Notes under the pieces: model-generated
Seen by the model: the letters and a program-made list of their open reading frames with translations, nothing else
What the model was told of the DNA's origin: nothing
Database searches by the model: none
Translations under genes and position numbers: made by a program
In this document: positions 1 through 7,612 of the stretch, in pieces
Layout of the letters: each line of letters begins with the position of its first letter
How positions within the stretch are numbered: position 1 is the stretch's first letter
Assembly (NCBI GenBank): GCA_012837385.1
Contig: DURH01000049.1
Location: 1 to 50,922, forward strand
Source: Bacillota bacterium
GTDB taxonomy: Bacteria; Bacillota; Limnochordia; Darwinibacteriales; Darwinibacteriaceae
DNA length: 50,922 nucleotides
Direction of reading: 5' to 3'

Positions 1-65
1 CACTCCGATGGTAATGTGGAGATGCTGTAGCAAAAGATTTTCCAAAAACTGAGGGGGAAAAAAGA

Positions 66-1415
66 ATGATGAGAAAAGTAATGGTACTCACCCTTGTACT
101 GCTTATGGCTCTGGCCGGCAGTGCAATGGCAGAGGTAGTGTGGAGCGGTGAGTTTAAAGCCACCGGTTCCAGCGAGGGCTTTAAGGTATTCAAAGACGAC
201 TATCAATTGAATGCAACCGTAACCTTGTCCGTAAAAGGTACCGCCAAGAGCGAGACCGAGATTGAGGGCGAGGAAGACGAAGAGCCTACCACCAACCTGA
301 ACTGGGAGTTCACTGGCGGCATCAACCTTGGTGTAGATGACGAACACAAACTCGCAGCTTCTCTCGGCAAGTACCAACTCAGCCTGTACGACCAATACTT
401 CAAGGCATGGGTATGGGGCAACGGGCAAGAACTCAGCGATAAGGCCACATACTTCGGCATGATTTCTGCTGGTAAAGCGGCTGCTAAAGTGCGTGCCCGT
501 ATGGAAGTTCCTGTAATGGATCTGGCCACACTTACAGTTGACTTTGACCAAAAGAACTCTGTTAAGGCGTTTGCCGATGGCAACATCGGTGACATCAGCC
601 TTGGCTTGGCTTTTGCCAGAGACTGGAATGCTGATCCCGCCAACAACATCGTTGTTGGTCAAGCTGGTTACGCTCTTCCCACCGGTGACATGACTGTCAA
701 CCTCAAGGGTGCTGTTGGTGTAGATATTCAAAAGGATCTCGGTTTGGCTCTTGGTTTCGGTGCTGATGCTCAGGTAACCGAAACAGTCAAGGTAGAAGCC
801 AGCGTAACCAACGCCAACGATCACTGGGGCGGTCAAGGTCCCGTTGCTAAGAACACCGTTGTCAACGGTAAAGTAACTTACGCAGATGCTGCTCTCCAGG
901 CTATTGCAAGTGCTAAGCTGACCGTTGTTAAAGACGGCGACAACGCCAATGAGTTCAGCCTCAGTGCCAACTACCGCATGAGCGATGCTTTGGCATACGA
1001 TAAGCTGTTTGACGACAAGGCATGGTTTACCAATACTGCACCTGCCTTCGGCGCAACCCTGAAGTTCGCCAACATGAAGTTCGGCAGCGTCAATGTTAAG
1101 GCATCTGCCCCTGTAGTACAGGATATGGTATGGCTGAGAGCCAACGCCACGTTCGAAACTAAGGATAAGTTTGGTGCCGGCGTTGATGGTTATGTAAAGG
1201 CCACCGACAAACTGGTTCTGAAGCCAGCTGCATCCTACGCTCACGAAGGCAAAATCATCGACCTGAAGCTGGTTAGCGAGTACAAGATCGGCCTCAGCGA
1301 TACTCTCTTGACCCTGACCGTTCAAAAGGTCATGGCAGACAAGGGTTACAAAGACTCCGAAGGCAACAATCCTGCCAAGGAACTCATCTCTGCCACCGTC
1401 AAGGTTCCTTTCTAA
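66..1415 (+). CDS. Putative outer-membrane beta-barrel (porin-like) protein
   Basis: The 449-residue product begins with a clear Sec signal peptide: basic MMRK, a hydrophobic core at about residues 5-18, and a likely cut after AMA near residue 22. The mature part shows no membrane helix. It consists of short alternating hydrophobic/polar stretches separated by Gly/Asn/Asp-rich turns, and the chain ends in ATVKVPF, a terminal Phe. In diderm bacteria this pattern marks BAM-assembled outer-membrane barrels; porin function here is inferred. An acidic loop (EGEEDEE) lies at residues 67-73. There is no SLH domain, unlike the OmpM porins of Negativicutes. ATG 66 sits 8 bases after GAGGGGG; ATG 69 is equally possible. 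It appears monocistronic, closed by its own terminator. I do not recognise a named family. An alternative is a secreted beta-rich surface protein. Confidence 0.6.
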   Translation: MMRKVMVLTLVLLMALAGSAMAEVVWSGEFKATGSSEGFKVFKDDYQLNATVTLSVKGTAKSETEIEGEEDEEPTTNLNWEFTGGINLGVDDEHKLAASLGKYQLSLYDQYFKAWVWGNGQELSDKATYFGMISAGKAAAKVRARMEVPVMDLATLTVDFDQKNSVKAFADGNIGDISLGLAFARDWNADPANNIVVGQAGYALPTGDMTVNLKGAVGVDIQKDLGLALGFGADAQVTETVKVEASVTNANDHWGGQGPVAKNTVVNGKVTYADAALQAIASAKLTVVKDGDNANEFSLSANYRMSDALAYDKLFDDKAWFTNTAPAFGATLKFANMKFGSVNVKASAPVVQDMVWLRANATFETKDKFGAGVDGYVKATDKLVLKPAASYAHEGKIIDLKLVSEYKIGLSDTLLTLTVQKVMADKGYKDSEGNNPAKELISATVKVPF

Positions 1416-1432
1416 GAACCATAGGAAACAAC

Positions 1433-1466
1433 AACCACCCGAGTCTCTCGGGTGGTTTTCCTTTTT
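1433..1466 (+). terminator. Rho-independent terminator after the barrel gene
   Basis: An 11-bp perfect stem (1433-1443 with 1447-1457), a 3-base loop TCT, and a T-rich tail up to 1466. It ends the barrel gene transcript before the convergent regulator gene. Confidence 0.9.
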
Positions 1467-1481
1467 CAGCAATAGGTGCCC

Positions 1482-2156
1482 TTAGTCCAAAAAGAGATGG
1501 GAATGTTTCAAAAAGGCGCCCAGTTTGATCAGGTCCAGCTCAACTGGTGATAAGAGGTGAGGTTCGGAGAGTGACCTGAGCAGCTGATCGTGGTCCAGCT
1601 CAGCTAAGCTGGAGCGCAGATCTTCCTGGGCCTTCTGCTTCTTACCTGGCTCGCTTAGCCCCTCATAGATTAGGCATAATAGGGAGAGGTGGAAGATGCG
1701 CCAAGGTGTGCTCCGGGCCCGGGATAGGGTTCCAAGAATGATCTCTTCTGCACTGTCTGGCCTGCCTCGGTGCAGGTGCACCAGTGCCGTTAGGTACTCC
1801 AGAGAAGGGTCTGGTGGAGGGCTGGGTACCGGCGTACTCAGGGAAGCTGCACTTCTGGTTAGACCTCGAAGAAAGTCAGTGAGCTCTGAGCTGGGCAGCA
1901 GATCGAGATAGCCGAGGCATTGGTCGGTAAGGAGTATGGAGTGCTTTGCTGCCTCCAGCACCAGGTGCTCTCCTAAGAGATCGCTGGCGGTTGTTCCCAG
2001 TACCGAGGACCATTGCCGCAGATTGCTCAGGGACGGGTGGGCGGCCCCGCATTCTACCTTGCTGAGAAAGCTGGCAGATTCCTCGCCGGCTACATCCTTT
2101 TGGCGCAGACCCAGCTGACGGCGGCGTTGGCGCAGCCTTGAACCTAACACATTCAT
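1482..2156 (-). CDS. XRE-family helix-turn-helix regulator with helical C-terminal domain
   Basis: The 224-residue protein has an N-terminal XRE/Cro-type HTH at about residues 5-61 (RLRQRRRQLGLRQKDVAG, then ASFLSKVECGAAHPSLSNL), followed by about 160 residues of Leu/Ala-rich helices that resemble a TPR-like sensor region. Function and ligand are unknown. The reading frame can be extended to 2369, but that would overlap the ndoAI start and promoter. The ATG at 2156, just after a GTG at 2159 and a G-rich stretch, puts the start directly at the HTH, so I prefer it. It is divergent from ndoAI-ndoA and convergent with the barrel gene. Direct repeats in the shared upstream region could be its operator. 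Confidence 0.75.
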   Translation of the reverse strand: MNVLGSRLRQRRRQLGLRQKDVAGEESASFLSKVECGAAHPSLSNLRQWSSVLGTTASDLLGEHLVLEAAKHSILLTDQCLGYLDLLPSSELTDFLRGLTRSAASLSTPVPSPPPDPSLEYLTALVHLHRGRPDSAEEIILGTLSRARSTPWRIFHLSLLCLIYEGLSEPGKKQKAQEDLRSSLAELDHDQLLRSLSEPHLLSPVELDLIKLGAFLKHSHLFLD

Positions 2157-2172
2157 CACCCCACCCCCAAAG

Positions 2173-2199
2173 TATGTAAAGGTCGAGCTGTTTATGTAA
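2173..2199. promoter_or_regulatory. Direct repeat TATGTAA x2, possible operator
   Basis: TATGTAA occurs at 2173-2179 and again at 2193-2199, exactly 20 bp apart (about two helical turns). The repeat lies just upstream of the XRE regulator start on the minus strand, so it may be an autoregulatory site. The site is inferred from spacing only. Confidence 0.3.
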
Positions 2200-2241
2200 G
2201 AGTCTACCACAAAACATGGAAAAGGGCAAATGTTGCCATTG

Positions 2242-2271
2242 TTGACAGTTATTCGCGGCAGGCGGTATAAT
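2242..2271 (+). promoter_or_regulatory. Sigma-A promoter for ndoAI-ndoA
   Basis: Perfect hexamers TTGACA (2242-2247) and TATAAT (2266-2271) with an 18-bp spacer, ending about 36 bp before the ndoAI start. This is the strongest housekeeping promoter match seen in the window. Confidence 0.85.
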
Positions 2272-2307
2272 GGCTTTGAGTTAGCGTCCAAATGAGGTGA
2301 CTTCCTA

Positions 2308-2574
2308 GTGGATACCAAACGGGTTAATATCCGCATTCCAACCGCCCTTCTTGCCAAGATCGACAACATCGCCCATGCAGAGAAAATTAACCGCAGTCAG
2401 TTTATACAAAATGTTGTGCAGCTGTATATAATGGAGAGAGAAGCAGCGACGCTGCAGGACAAATTGCGCGTCGGCTATCAGATCATGGGCGAACTCAACC
2501 TCACCCTTGCTGAAGAAGGTAATGACGAAGACCTTTTGGAAGACTACGAGCGCCAATTGGCGGAGGCTGAATAG
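2308..2574 (+). CDS. ndoAI: Ribbon-helix-helix antitoxin, NdoAI/MazE-type
   Basis: The 88-residue protein opens with a ribbon-helix-helix fold ([19 protein letters not shown], then [15 protein letters not shown]) and ends in an acidic tail (NEDLL/DYERQ region), the usual layout of an antitoxin whose tail wraps the toxin. In Bacillus the homologue EndoAI (YdcD) neutralises NdoA and represses the operon. The start is GTG 2308, seven bases after GAGGTGA. A perfect sigma-A promoter precedes it, and the toxin gene begins one base after its stop, so the pair is translationally coupled. This is a housekeeping chromosomal pair in many Firmicutes rather than evidence of transfer. Confidence 0.85.
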   Translation: MDTKRVNIRIPTALLAKIDNIAHAEKINRSQFIQNVVQLYIMEREAATLQDKLRVGYQIMGELNLTLAEEGNDEDLLEDYERQLAEAE

Positions 2575-2575
2575 A

Positions 2576-2929
2576 GTGGACAACGTTTTGCGTGGGGACA
2601 TATATTACGCCAATTTGAACCCCGTGATCGGTTCTGAACAAGGTGGAGTCAGGCCGGTTTTGATTCTGCAAAATGATATCGGTAACAAATACAGCCCCAC
2701 CACCATCGTGGCGGCCATCACTTCGCGGATCAAAAAGGCGAAGCTTCCCACCCATGTGGAGCTCGATAGCTCCAATTTCGCCCTGGAGAGGGATTCTGTT
2801 ATTCTGCTGGAGCAGATCCGCACCATTGATAAGCGCCGGTTGAAAGAGAAGATTGCCCACTTGGATGAAGAAACAATGGCCCAGATTGATCAAGCATTGA
2901 AGATCAGTTTGGGGTTGGTGAAGATGTAG
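2576..2929 (+). CDS. ndoA: MazF/NdoA-family mRNA interferase toxin
   Basis: The 117-residue product matches the usual MazF/PemK length and motifs: [19 protein letters not shown] at the N terminus, RPVLILQND, and the conserved Arg/Thr region TTIVAAITS, ending in the typical ISLGL helix. The family cleaves single-stranded RNA at short specific sequences in the cytoplasm. The frame is open upstream to 2507, but GTG 2576 has a GGAGG about 10 bases before it inside ndoAI and gives the standard N terminus. It directly follows ndoAI and is closed by a terminator at 2944. Confidence 0.93.
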   Translation: MDNVLRGDIYYANLNPVIGSEQGGVRPVLILQNDIGNKYSPTTIVAAITSRIKKAKLPTHVELDSSNFALERDSVILLEQIRTIDKRRLKEKIAHLDEETMAQIDQALKISLGLVKM

Positions 2930-2943
2930 TTGAACTGATCGGG

Positions 2944-2969
2944 AACACTCACTGGTTGAGTGTTTTTTT
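2944..2969 (+). terminator. Terminator of the ndoAI-ndoA operon
   Basis: An 8-bp perfect stem AACACTCA/TGAGTGTT, a 5-base loop, and a run of seven T. It separates the toxin pair from the next gene. Confidence 0.85.
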
Positions 2970-2991
2970 GCGTCCACAAGGAGGTGTCGTT

Positions 2992-3705
2992 GTGTCCAAT
3001 ACTCAAGCTCTGATCGGATTAGTTGCACAGCACAGCAGTGACCAACCTGACCGCTACTTTCTGAACGCGGCCTATGTCAACGCGATCCATAACGCAGGGG
3101 GAATCCCCATCATCATTCCCTACCAGCCCTTGGAGGGAATAAGAACTGTACTCCATCAAGTGCGGGGTGTGGTGTTAACGGGGGGCGTCGATGTGGACCC
3201 CCAACGTTATGGGGAAGCTCCGCACAGAGCCTGCGGGGAAATCAATCCTCTCCGGGATGAGCTGGATCTAGCCGTGACTGAACTCGCTTTAGAGCGAAAC
3301 CTGCCCATTTTGGCCATCTGCAGGGGAGCTCAGGTACTCAATGTGGCTTTGGGAGGAACCCTCGTGCAGGATATCCCAGAGCAGATTCCAGGTGCCATCA
3401 AACACAGGCAGGAGGCTCCCAAGTGGTACGGTACCCATTCTGTCTCCATACAGCCTGGCAGTCTGCTCAGCAGCATTGTGGGCAGTGATGCCCAGGTTAA
3501 CTCCTATCACCATCAAGCTATAGCTAAAGTGGGAACAGGGCTCAGGGTCTCCGCTGAGGCACCTGATGGGGTTGTGGAAGCGGTGGAGAGCACATCGGGA
3601 AGTTTTGTGCTGGGGGTGCAGTGGCACCCAGAACTCATGGAGGAACGCTGCCCAGCAGCCAGGGCTCTTTTTCGACATTTTGTCCAAGCTGTCTTGGCTA
3701 ACTAA
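2992..3705 (+). CDS. Class I glutamine amidotransferase-like hydrolase (peptidase C26, PuuD-like)
   Basis: The 237-residue protein has the class I glutamine amidotransferase triad layout: LTGGVDVDPQRYGE near residue 65, the nucleophile elbow AICRGAQVLN with its Cys, and GVQWHPE near the C terminus supplying His and Glu. The first motif is typical of gamma-glutamyl-GABA hydrolases (PuuD), which cleave gamma-glutamyl amides; the real substrate is not evident. The reading frame can be extended to 2956, but that start lies inside the preceding terminator. GTG 2992 has AAGGAGGTG 6 bases upstream and is preferred. It is followed by an amidohydrolase 68 bases on, and no polyamine genes are nearby. 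Confidence 0.85.
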   Translation: MSNTQALIGLVAQHSSDQPDRYFLNAAYVNAIHNAGGIPIIIPYQPLEGIRTVLHQVRGVVLTGGVDVDPQRYGEAPHRACGEINPLRDELDLAVTELALERNLPILAICRGAQVLNVALGGTLVQDIPEQIPGAIKHRQEAPKWYGTHSVSIQPGSLLSSIVGSDAQVNSYHHQAIAKVGTGLRVSAEAPDGVVEAVESTSGSFVLGVQWHPELMEERCPAARALFRHFVQAVLAN

Positions 3706-3773
3706 ATCTCCACGGCAGGAATCCCCGCCTTCACGGTGAACATGAAAACCATGTGCATGAAGGAGGCGAGGAT

Positions 3774-4928
3774 TTGTTAGCGATTAAGAACGCGAAGTTG
3801 CATACTATCACCAACGGAGTCCAAGATGGACATGTACTTATTGATGATCAAGGGAGAATAACTGCGGTGGGACAGGTGGAAATTCCTGCCGAGGCTGAGG
3901 TAATTGACGCAGCGGGTAGGATCCTAACGCCTGGTTTAATCGATCCCCACGGCCATGCAGGAGTGTATGAGGAAGGTCTGGGCTGGGAAGGTGCTGACGG
4001 AAACGAAGCAGTTGATCCTGTCACCCCCCATGTAAGGGCTTTGGATGGTATCAACCCCCACGACGAAGGTATTTTGGAAGCTCTCCAGGGCGGAGTTACC
4101 GCCATGTGTGTGCTCCCTGGCAGCGCCAATGTGATTGGCGGCCAGGGCGTGGTGATCCATCTCCATGGCAATACTGTGGAAGAGATGATGATCAAGGAGA
4201 ATGGCGGGCTGAAAGTGGCCTTCGGGGAGAATCCGAAAAGGGTGTATTCTAATCAAAAGAAATCACCGTCCACCAGAATGGCCACAGCAGCCATCTTAAG
4301 GGAGAACCTGGTTAAAGCCCAGAATTACCTGGCCAAATTGGAGAAAGCTAAGACTGATCCCGATAAAGAACCGGAACGGGACTTGAGACTGGAAGTGCTG
4401 GCCAAGGCGCTGAAACGGGAGCTGCCTGTACGGGCTCACGCTCACCGCGCCGATGATATAATGACCGCGCTCCGGATCGCTAAGGAGTTTAACCTGGATA
4501 TCAGCATTGAACACTGCACTGAAGGCCACAAGATAGTAGATGAGCTCAGGGAAGCTGGAGTGTGGGCCATTGTAGGGCCGACTTTAAGCAACCGCTCCAA
4601 GGTAGAACTGAAGGAGCTCTCCTTTGACACTCTCAGGGTTCTGTGGGAAGGCGGCATTTCTGTAGCCATCACCATGGATCACCCGGTGATTCCCGTGGGG
4701 TACCTGCCCACCGCTGCGGCCTATGCTGTAAAGGCGGGCCTACCCTATGAGGAAGCGTTAAAGGCGATCACTATCAACCCAGCCAAGATTTTGGGAATTG
4801 ATGATCGCTATGGTTCCATTGAAGTGGGTAAAATGGCCGATTTAGTTCTCTGGAGCGGCGATCCCTTAGCCATTCAGTCTCGAGTGGAGAAGGTGTTGAT
4901 TCACGGTAGAGTGGTTTTCCAACATTAA
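3774..4928 (+). CDS. Amidohydrolase, imidazolonepropionase-like
   Basis: The 384-residue metal-dependent hydrolase has an N-terminal beta-sandwich strand set, then GLIDPHGHAG (the metal-binding H-x-H on the first barrel strand), VRAHAHRADD and ISIEHCTEGH (further metal His residues), TMDHPVIP (catalytic Asp) and the C-terminal GKMADLVLWSGDPL typical of the family. The substrate is not predictable from sequence. TTG 3774 follows AAGGAGG by 7 bases and is preferred over the in-frame ATG 3753, which precedes that ribosome binding site. It is probably co-transcribed with the upstream hydrolase. Both act on amide bonds, but a shared pathway is only a guess. Confidence 0.85.
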   Translation: MLAIKNAKLHTITNGVQDGHVLIDDQGRITAVGQVEIPAEAEVIDAAGRILTPGLIDPHGHAGVYEEGLGWEGADGNEAVDPVTPHVRALDGINPHDEGILEALQGGVTAMCVLPGSANVIGGQGVVIHLHGNTVEEMMIKENGGLKVAFGENPKRVYSNQKKSPSTRMATAAILRENLVKAQNYLAKLEKAKTDPDKEPERDLRLEVLAKALKRELPVRAHAHRADDIMTALRIAKEFNLDISIEHCTEGHKIVDELREAGVWAIVGPTLSNRSKVELKELSFDTLRVLWEGGISVAITMDHPVIPVGYLPTAAAYAVKAGLPYEEALKAITINPAKILGIDDRYGSIEVGKMADLVLWSGDPLAIQSRVEKVLIHGRVVFQH

Positions 4929-4937
4929 GCTTTGGGA

Positions 4938-4964
4938 GTTCAGGCCCCGATATGGGGCCTGAAC
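4938..4964 (+). other. Stable hairpin without T-tract between amidohydrolase gene and tsaE
   Basis: An 11-bp perfect stem (4938-4948 with 4954-4964) with a 5-base loop. No T-run follows, so it is not a standard intrinsic terminator. It contains the upstream ATG 4952 that would otherwise be taken as the tsaE start. It may be an mRNA-stabilising or processing element. Confidence 0.6.
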
Positions 4965-4996
4965 ACCTGCTCAGCGCGTTCAGGGAGGAAGAGATT

Positions 4997-5482
4997 TTGC
5001 TAGAAGCTGTATCAAACAGCCCGGAGGAGACCATGCTCGCTGCCAAAGCAGTGGGTGAGCTGCTCCTACCTGGAGATCTGCTTAATTTGAACGGGGAATT
5101 GGGTGCGGGCAAAACCCTGTTTGTCAAGGGAGTGGCCCAAGCTCTTGGTATCCCCGCAGAAGTGGTAACCAGCCCCACCTTTTCCATCCTCAATGAGTAT
5201 GAGGGAGAAGGGGGACTTCTTTATCACTTTGACTTTTATCGTCTAGAAGATGAACTGGAGCTGGAGAACACCGGCTACCAGGATTATTTCTATGGTTCCG
5301 GCATCACAGTTGTGGAATGGGGAAACCTGTTTGAGGCGCATCTGCCCGGAGAGCGAGTGGACATCACCCTGGAAAAGACGTCCACTCAAGGCCGCAAGCT
5401 GATCTTCGCCGGCCGAGGCCAGAGGGGCAGAGAGATCATGGAGAGGTTGAGGGGGCTGAGCGGTGTACGTCTTAGGGATTGA
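4997..5482 (+). CDS. tsaE: tRNA t6A synthesis ATPase TsaE
   Basis: The 161-residue product carries the P-loop GELGAGKT (residues 33-40) and the family motif TSPTFSILNEYEG, with YHFDFYRLED following, all diagnostic of TsaE (YdiB). TsaE binds ATP and drives turnover of the TsaB-TsaD complex that places threonylcarbamoyl on A37 of ANN-decoding tRNAs. The TTG start at 4997 has AGGGAGGAA about 6 bases before it; the longer frame from ATG 4952 would start inside a hairpin. It overlaps tsaB by 20 bases and opens the tsaE-tsaB-rimI-tsaD operon. Confidence 0.93.
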   Translation: MLEAVSNSPEETMLAAKAVGELLLPGDLLNLNGELGAGKTLFVKGVAQALGIPAEVVTSPTFSILNEYEGEGGLLYHFDFYRLEDELELENTGYQDYFYGSGITVVEWGNLFEAHLPGERVDITLEKTSTQGRKLIFAGRGQRGREIMERLRGLSGVRLRD

Positions 5483-6149
5483 TACTTCAACCATGACAGG
5501 CGGAGCAGCGCTGCTCAGCGGCGAGGAGCTGGTGGGCGAATCGCTACTCAACATCCGAACTACCCATTCCGAACGGCTGCTGCCTGCCCTAGAAGAGCTT
5601 CTGGGCCATGCCAGGGTAAAGCTGGAGGAAGTGGGACTGATCAGCGTTGTTACCGGTCCTGGTTCATTTACAGGGCTGAGAATCGGCCTAGCCACCGCTA
5701 AAGGTTTCGGTTACACTCTGGGTATTCCCTTGGTGGGCGTAACCACTCTAGAGGCCTACGGCTGGCAGTTCCAAGTGTTTCCTGGCATTGTAGTAGCCCT
5801 GATTGATGCCCGGCGTCAGTCAGCCTTTTGGCAGGCCTTTCAAAACGGCCGGAGTCTCACCGAGCCAGGGCATGGAGCCTTAAGTGACATCCTGGACTGG
5901 TGCGCGGCAAACCCCGCGGAGCCTTGTCTTTTTGTGGGGGATGGTGCCGTCAACTATAGAAGTGAGATTGAGGCTGCCCTTCCCGGGGCCGTTTTTCCGC
6001 CCTCGTCCCAGAGCCTGCTGCGCCCCAGCGCTGCTGCGCACTTGGGTTACCTGCGTTTTTTGGCTGGGGACGTGAGCGATGCCTTTGCGTTGAACCCTAC
6101 TTATATGCGTCTTACGGAGGCGGAGCGAAAGTGGCAGGACAAAGCGTGA
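5463..6149 (+). CDS. tsaB: tRNA t6A synthesis scaffold TsaB
   Basis: The 228-residue protein has the ASKHA-fold start VLGIDTSTMTGGAAL and the hallmark VTGPGSFTGLRIGLATAKGF. It is the non-catalytic partner of TsaD in the threonylcarbamoyl transferase complex. The start is GTG 5463, preceded by GAGGGGG inside tsaE. Genes overlap on both sides (20 bases with tsaE, 19 with rimI), which indicates coupled translation. Confidence 0.93.
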   Translation: MYVLGIDTSTMTGGAALLSGEELVGESLLNIRTTHSERLLPALEELLGHARVKLEEVGLISVVTGPGSFTGLRIGLATAKGFGYTLGIPLVGVTTLEAYGWQFQVFPGIVVALIDARRQSAFWQAFQNGRSLTEPGHGALSDILDWCAANPAEPCLFVGDGAVNYRSEIEAALPGAVFPPSSQSLLRPSAAAHLGYLRFLAGDVSDAFALNPTYMRLTEAERKWQDKA

Positions 6150-6610
6150 CCTATCGCTGTATGACTGTGGAGGATATTCCCCAGGTCCATCTGGTGGAAC
6201 GCAAGTGTTTCCCCAATCCCTGGTCTAAGAACATTTTCTTCAGCGAACTCACCCGCAATGACGCGGCGATTTACCTTGTTGCCCTTGTGGGAGAGCGCGT
6301 TGTAGGCTATGCTGGAATGTGGATCATTCTGGACGAGGGACATATTACCAACATTGGGGTTGACCCAGCCTATAGAAGGCAGGGTATCGGCCAGGGCCTC
6401 CTCGACGAGCTCACCAAATTTGGTGTGGCCCGCGGAGTGTGTGCCATGACCCTGGAAGTGCGTGTTTCCAACGCGGGGGCACAGGCTCTCTATACCAAAC
6501 TGGGTTTTGAGCCCAAGGGGATCCGCAAGGAATACTACCAGGATGACAAAGAAGATGCGCTAATTATGTGGAGGGAATTGGGTGAAGAGTGGACTAACAC
6601 TGGGAATTGA
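6131..6610 (+). CDS. rimI: Ribosomal protein S18 alanine N-acetyltransferase RimI
   Basis: A 159-residue GNAT acetyltransferase. It contains HITNIGVDPAYRRQGIGQGL (the acetyl-CoA pyrophosphate loop R-x-x-G-I-G), then LEVRVSNAGAQALYTKLGF and the C-terminal EYYQDDKEDALIM, the RimI signature. It acetylates the N-terminal Ala of S18. Its place between tsaB and tsaD is common in bacteria. Start GTG 6131; it overlaps tsaB by 19 bases and tsaD by 29. Confidence 0.9.
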   Translation: MAGQSVTYRCMTVEDIPQVHLVERKCFPNPWSKNIFFSELTRNDAAIYLVALVGERVVGYAGMWIILDEGHITNIGVDPAYRRQGIGQGLLDELTKFGVARGVCAMTLEVRVSNAGAQALYTKLGFEPKGIRKEYYQDDKEDALIMWRELGEEWTNTGN

Positions 6611-7601
6611 GACCAGCTGCGACGAAACCGCGGCTGCCGTCATTAAGGATGGCAGGGAGATTTTGTCCAATGTGGTCTTGTCCCAGATTGATATTCATCA
6701 GAAATACGGGGGAGTGGTGCCGGAGATCGCGTCCCGCCACCATATTGAATCCATATTCCCCGTTATCCATGAAGCTCTCCAGCAGGCTGAGGTGACTCTG
6801 GCTGATTTAGAGGTGATTGCTGTAACCTATGGACCAGGGCTAGTGGGCAGCCTGCTGGTTGGTGTAGGGGCCGCCAAGGCCCTAGCTTTTGCTGCCCAGA
6901 AACCTTTAGTTGGTGTGAACCACATTGAGGGTCATATCTACGCCAACTTTCTTACTGGGAAAGAGATTAAGCCGCCCCTGGTCTGCCTTACAGTGTCCGG
7001 TGGACATACAGATCTGCTCCTGATACCCAGGTTGGGAGAGTATGAAATCCTGGGGAGGACGCGGGATGATGCTGCTGGGGAGGCTTTCGACAAGGTGGCC
7101 AGGGTCTTGGGTCTGCCTTATCCCGGTGGGCCTCAAATTGAGAAACTGGCACGGGCTGGTGATATGGAAGCTATCCATTTCCCCAGAGGCTTAACGGATG
7201 GGGATACCTTTGACTTTTCCTTCAGCGGCCTGAAAACGGCTGCCCTAAACTACCTAAACGAGATGGGACAGAAGAAGCAGGAGGTTCCTTTGGCTGATTT
7301 TGCAGCGAGTTTCCAATGGGCCATTATTGACGTGCTTACCCAGAAGCTCATGGCTGCCGCTGAGCAATACGAGGTAGATAGTGTCATCCTCTCAGGAGGT
7401 GTGGCCGCCAATCAGACCTTCCGGGAGCATGTCCAAGCGGAAGCAGAATCACGCGGAAAAGAGCTCCTCTATCCCCCAGTGCACTTGTGTACGGACAATG
7501 CTGCCATGATCGGCAGCGCCGGCTATTTCCGGTATCTCGCGGGCCAGCGCAGTGATCACGCCTTAAATGCAGTGGCTAATCTGCGCCTGGGCGATGCTTA
7601 A
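6582..7601 (+). CDS. tsaD: tRNA N6-adenosine threonylcarbamoyltransferase TsaD
   Basis: The 339-residue catalytic subunit of t6A synthesis. GIETSCDETAAAV opens the ASKHA fold, VVPEIASRHHIE is the family signature, and the metal-binding H-x-x-x-H is His114/His118 in NHIEGHIY. GLKTAALNY and VILSGGVAANQTFR follow further on. The length is typical. Start GTG 6582, five bases after GAGGGA. It is the fourth gene of the tsa operon; comB starts 11 bases after its stop. Confidence 0.96.
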   Translation: MKSGLTLGIETSCDETAAAVIKDGREILSNVVLSQIDIHQKYGGVVPEIASRHHIESIFPVIHEALQQAEVTLADLEVIAVTYGPGLVGSLLVGVGAAKALAFAAQKPLVGVNHIEGHIYANFLTGKEIKPPLVCLTVSGGHTDLLLIPRLGEYEILGRTRDDAAGEAFDKVARVLGLPYPGGPQIEKLARAGDMEAIHFPRGLTDGDTFDFSFSGLKTAALNYLNEMGQKKQEVPLADFAASFQWAIIDVLTQKLMAAAEQYEVDSVILSGGVAANQTFREHVQAEAESRGKELLYPPVHLCTDNAAMIGSAGYFRYLAGQRSDHALNAVANLRLGDA

Positions 7602-7612
7602 GGGGGATATTT

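Noticed and set aside
2157-2369. N-terminal extension of the XRE regulator to 295 residues
   Set aside because: It would overlap the ndoAI start and a perfect promoter on the other strand. The HTH begins at the ATG 2156, and the extension looks non-coding.
2308-2929. Toxin-antitoxin pair as evidence of a mobile element
   Set aside because: NdoAI/NdoA is a common fixed chromosomal pair in Firmicutes. No integrase, repeats or composition change flank it.
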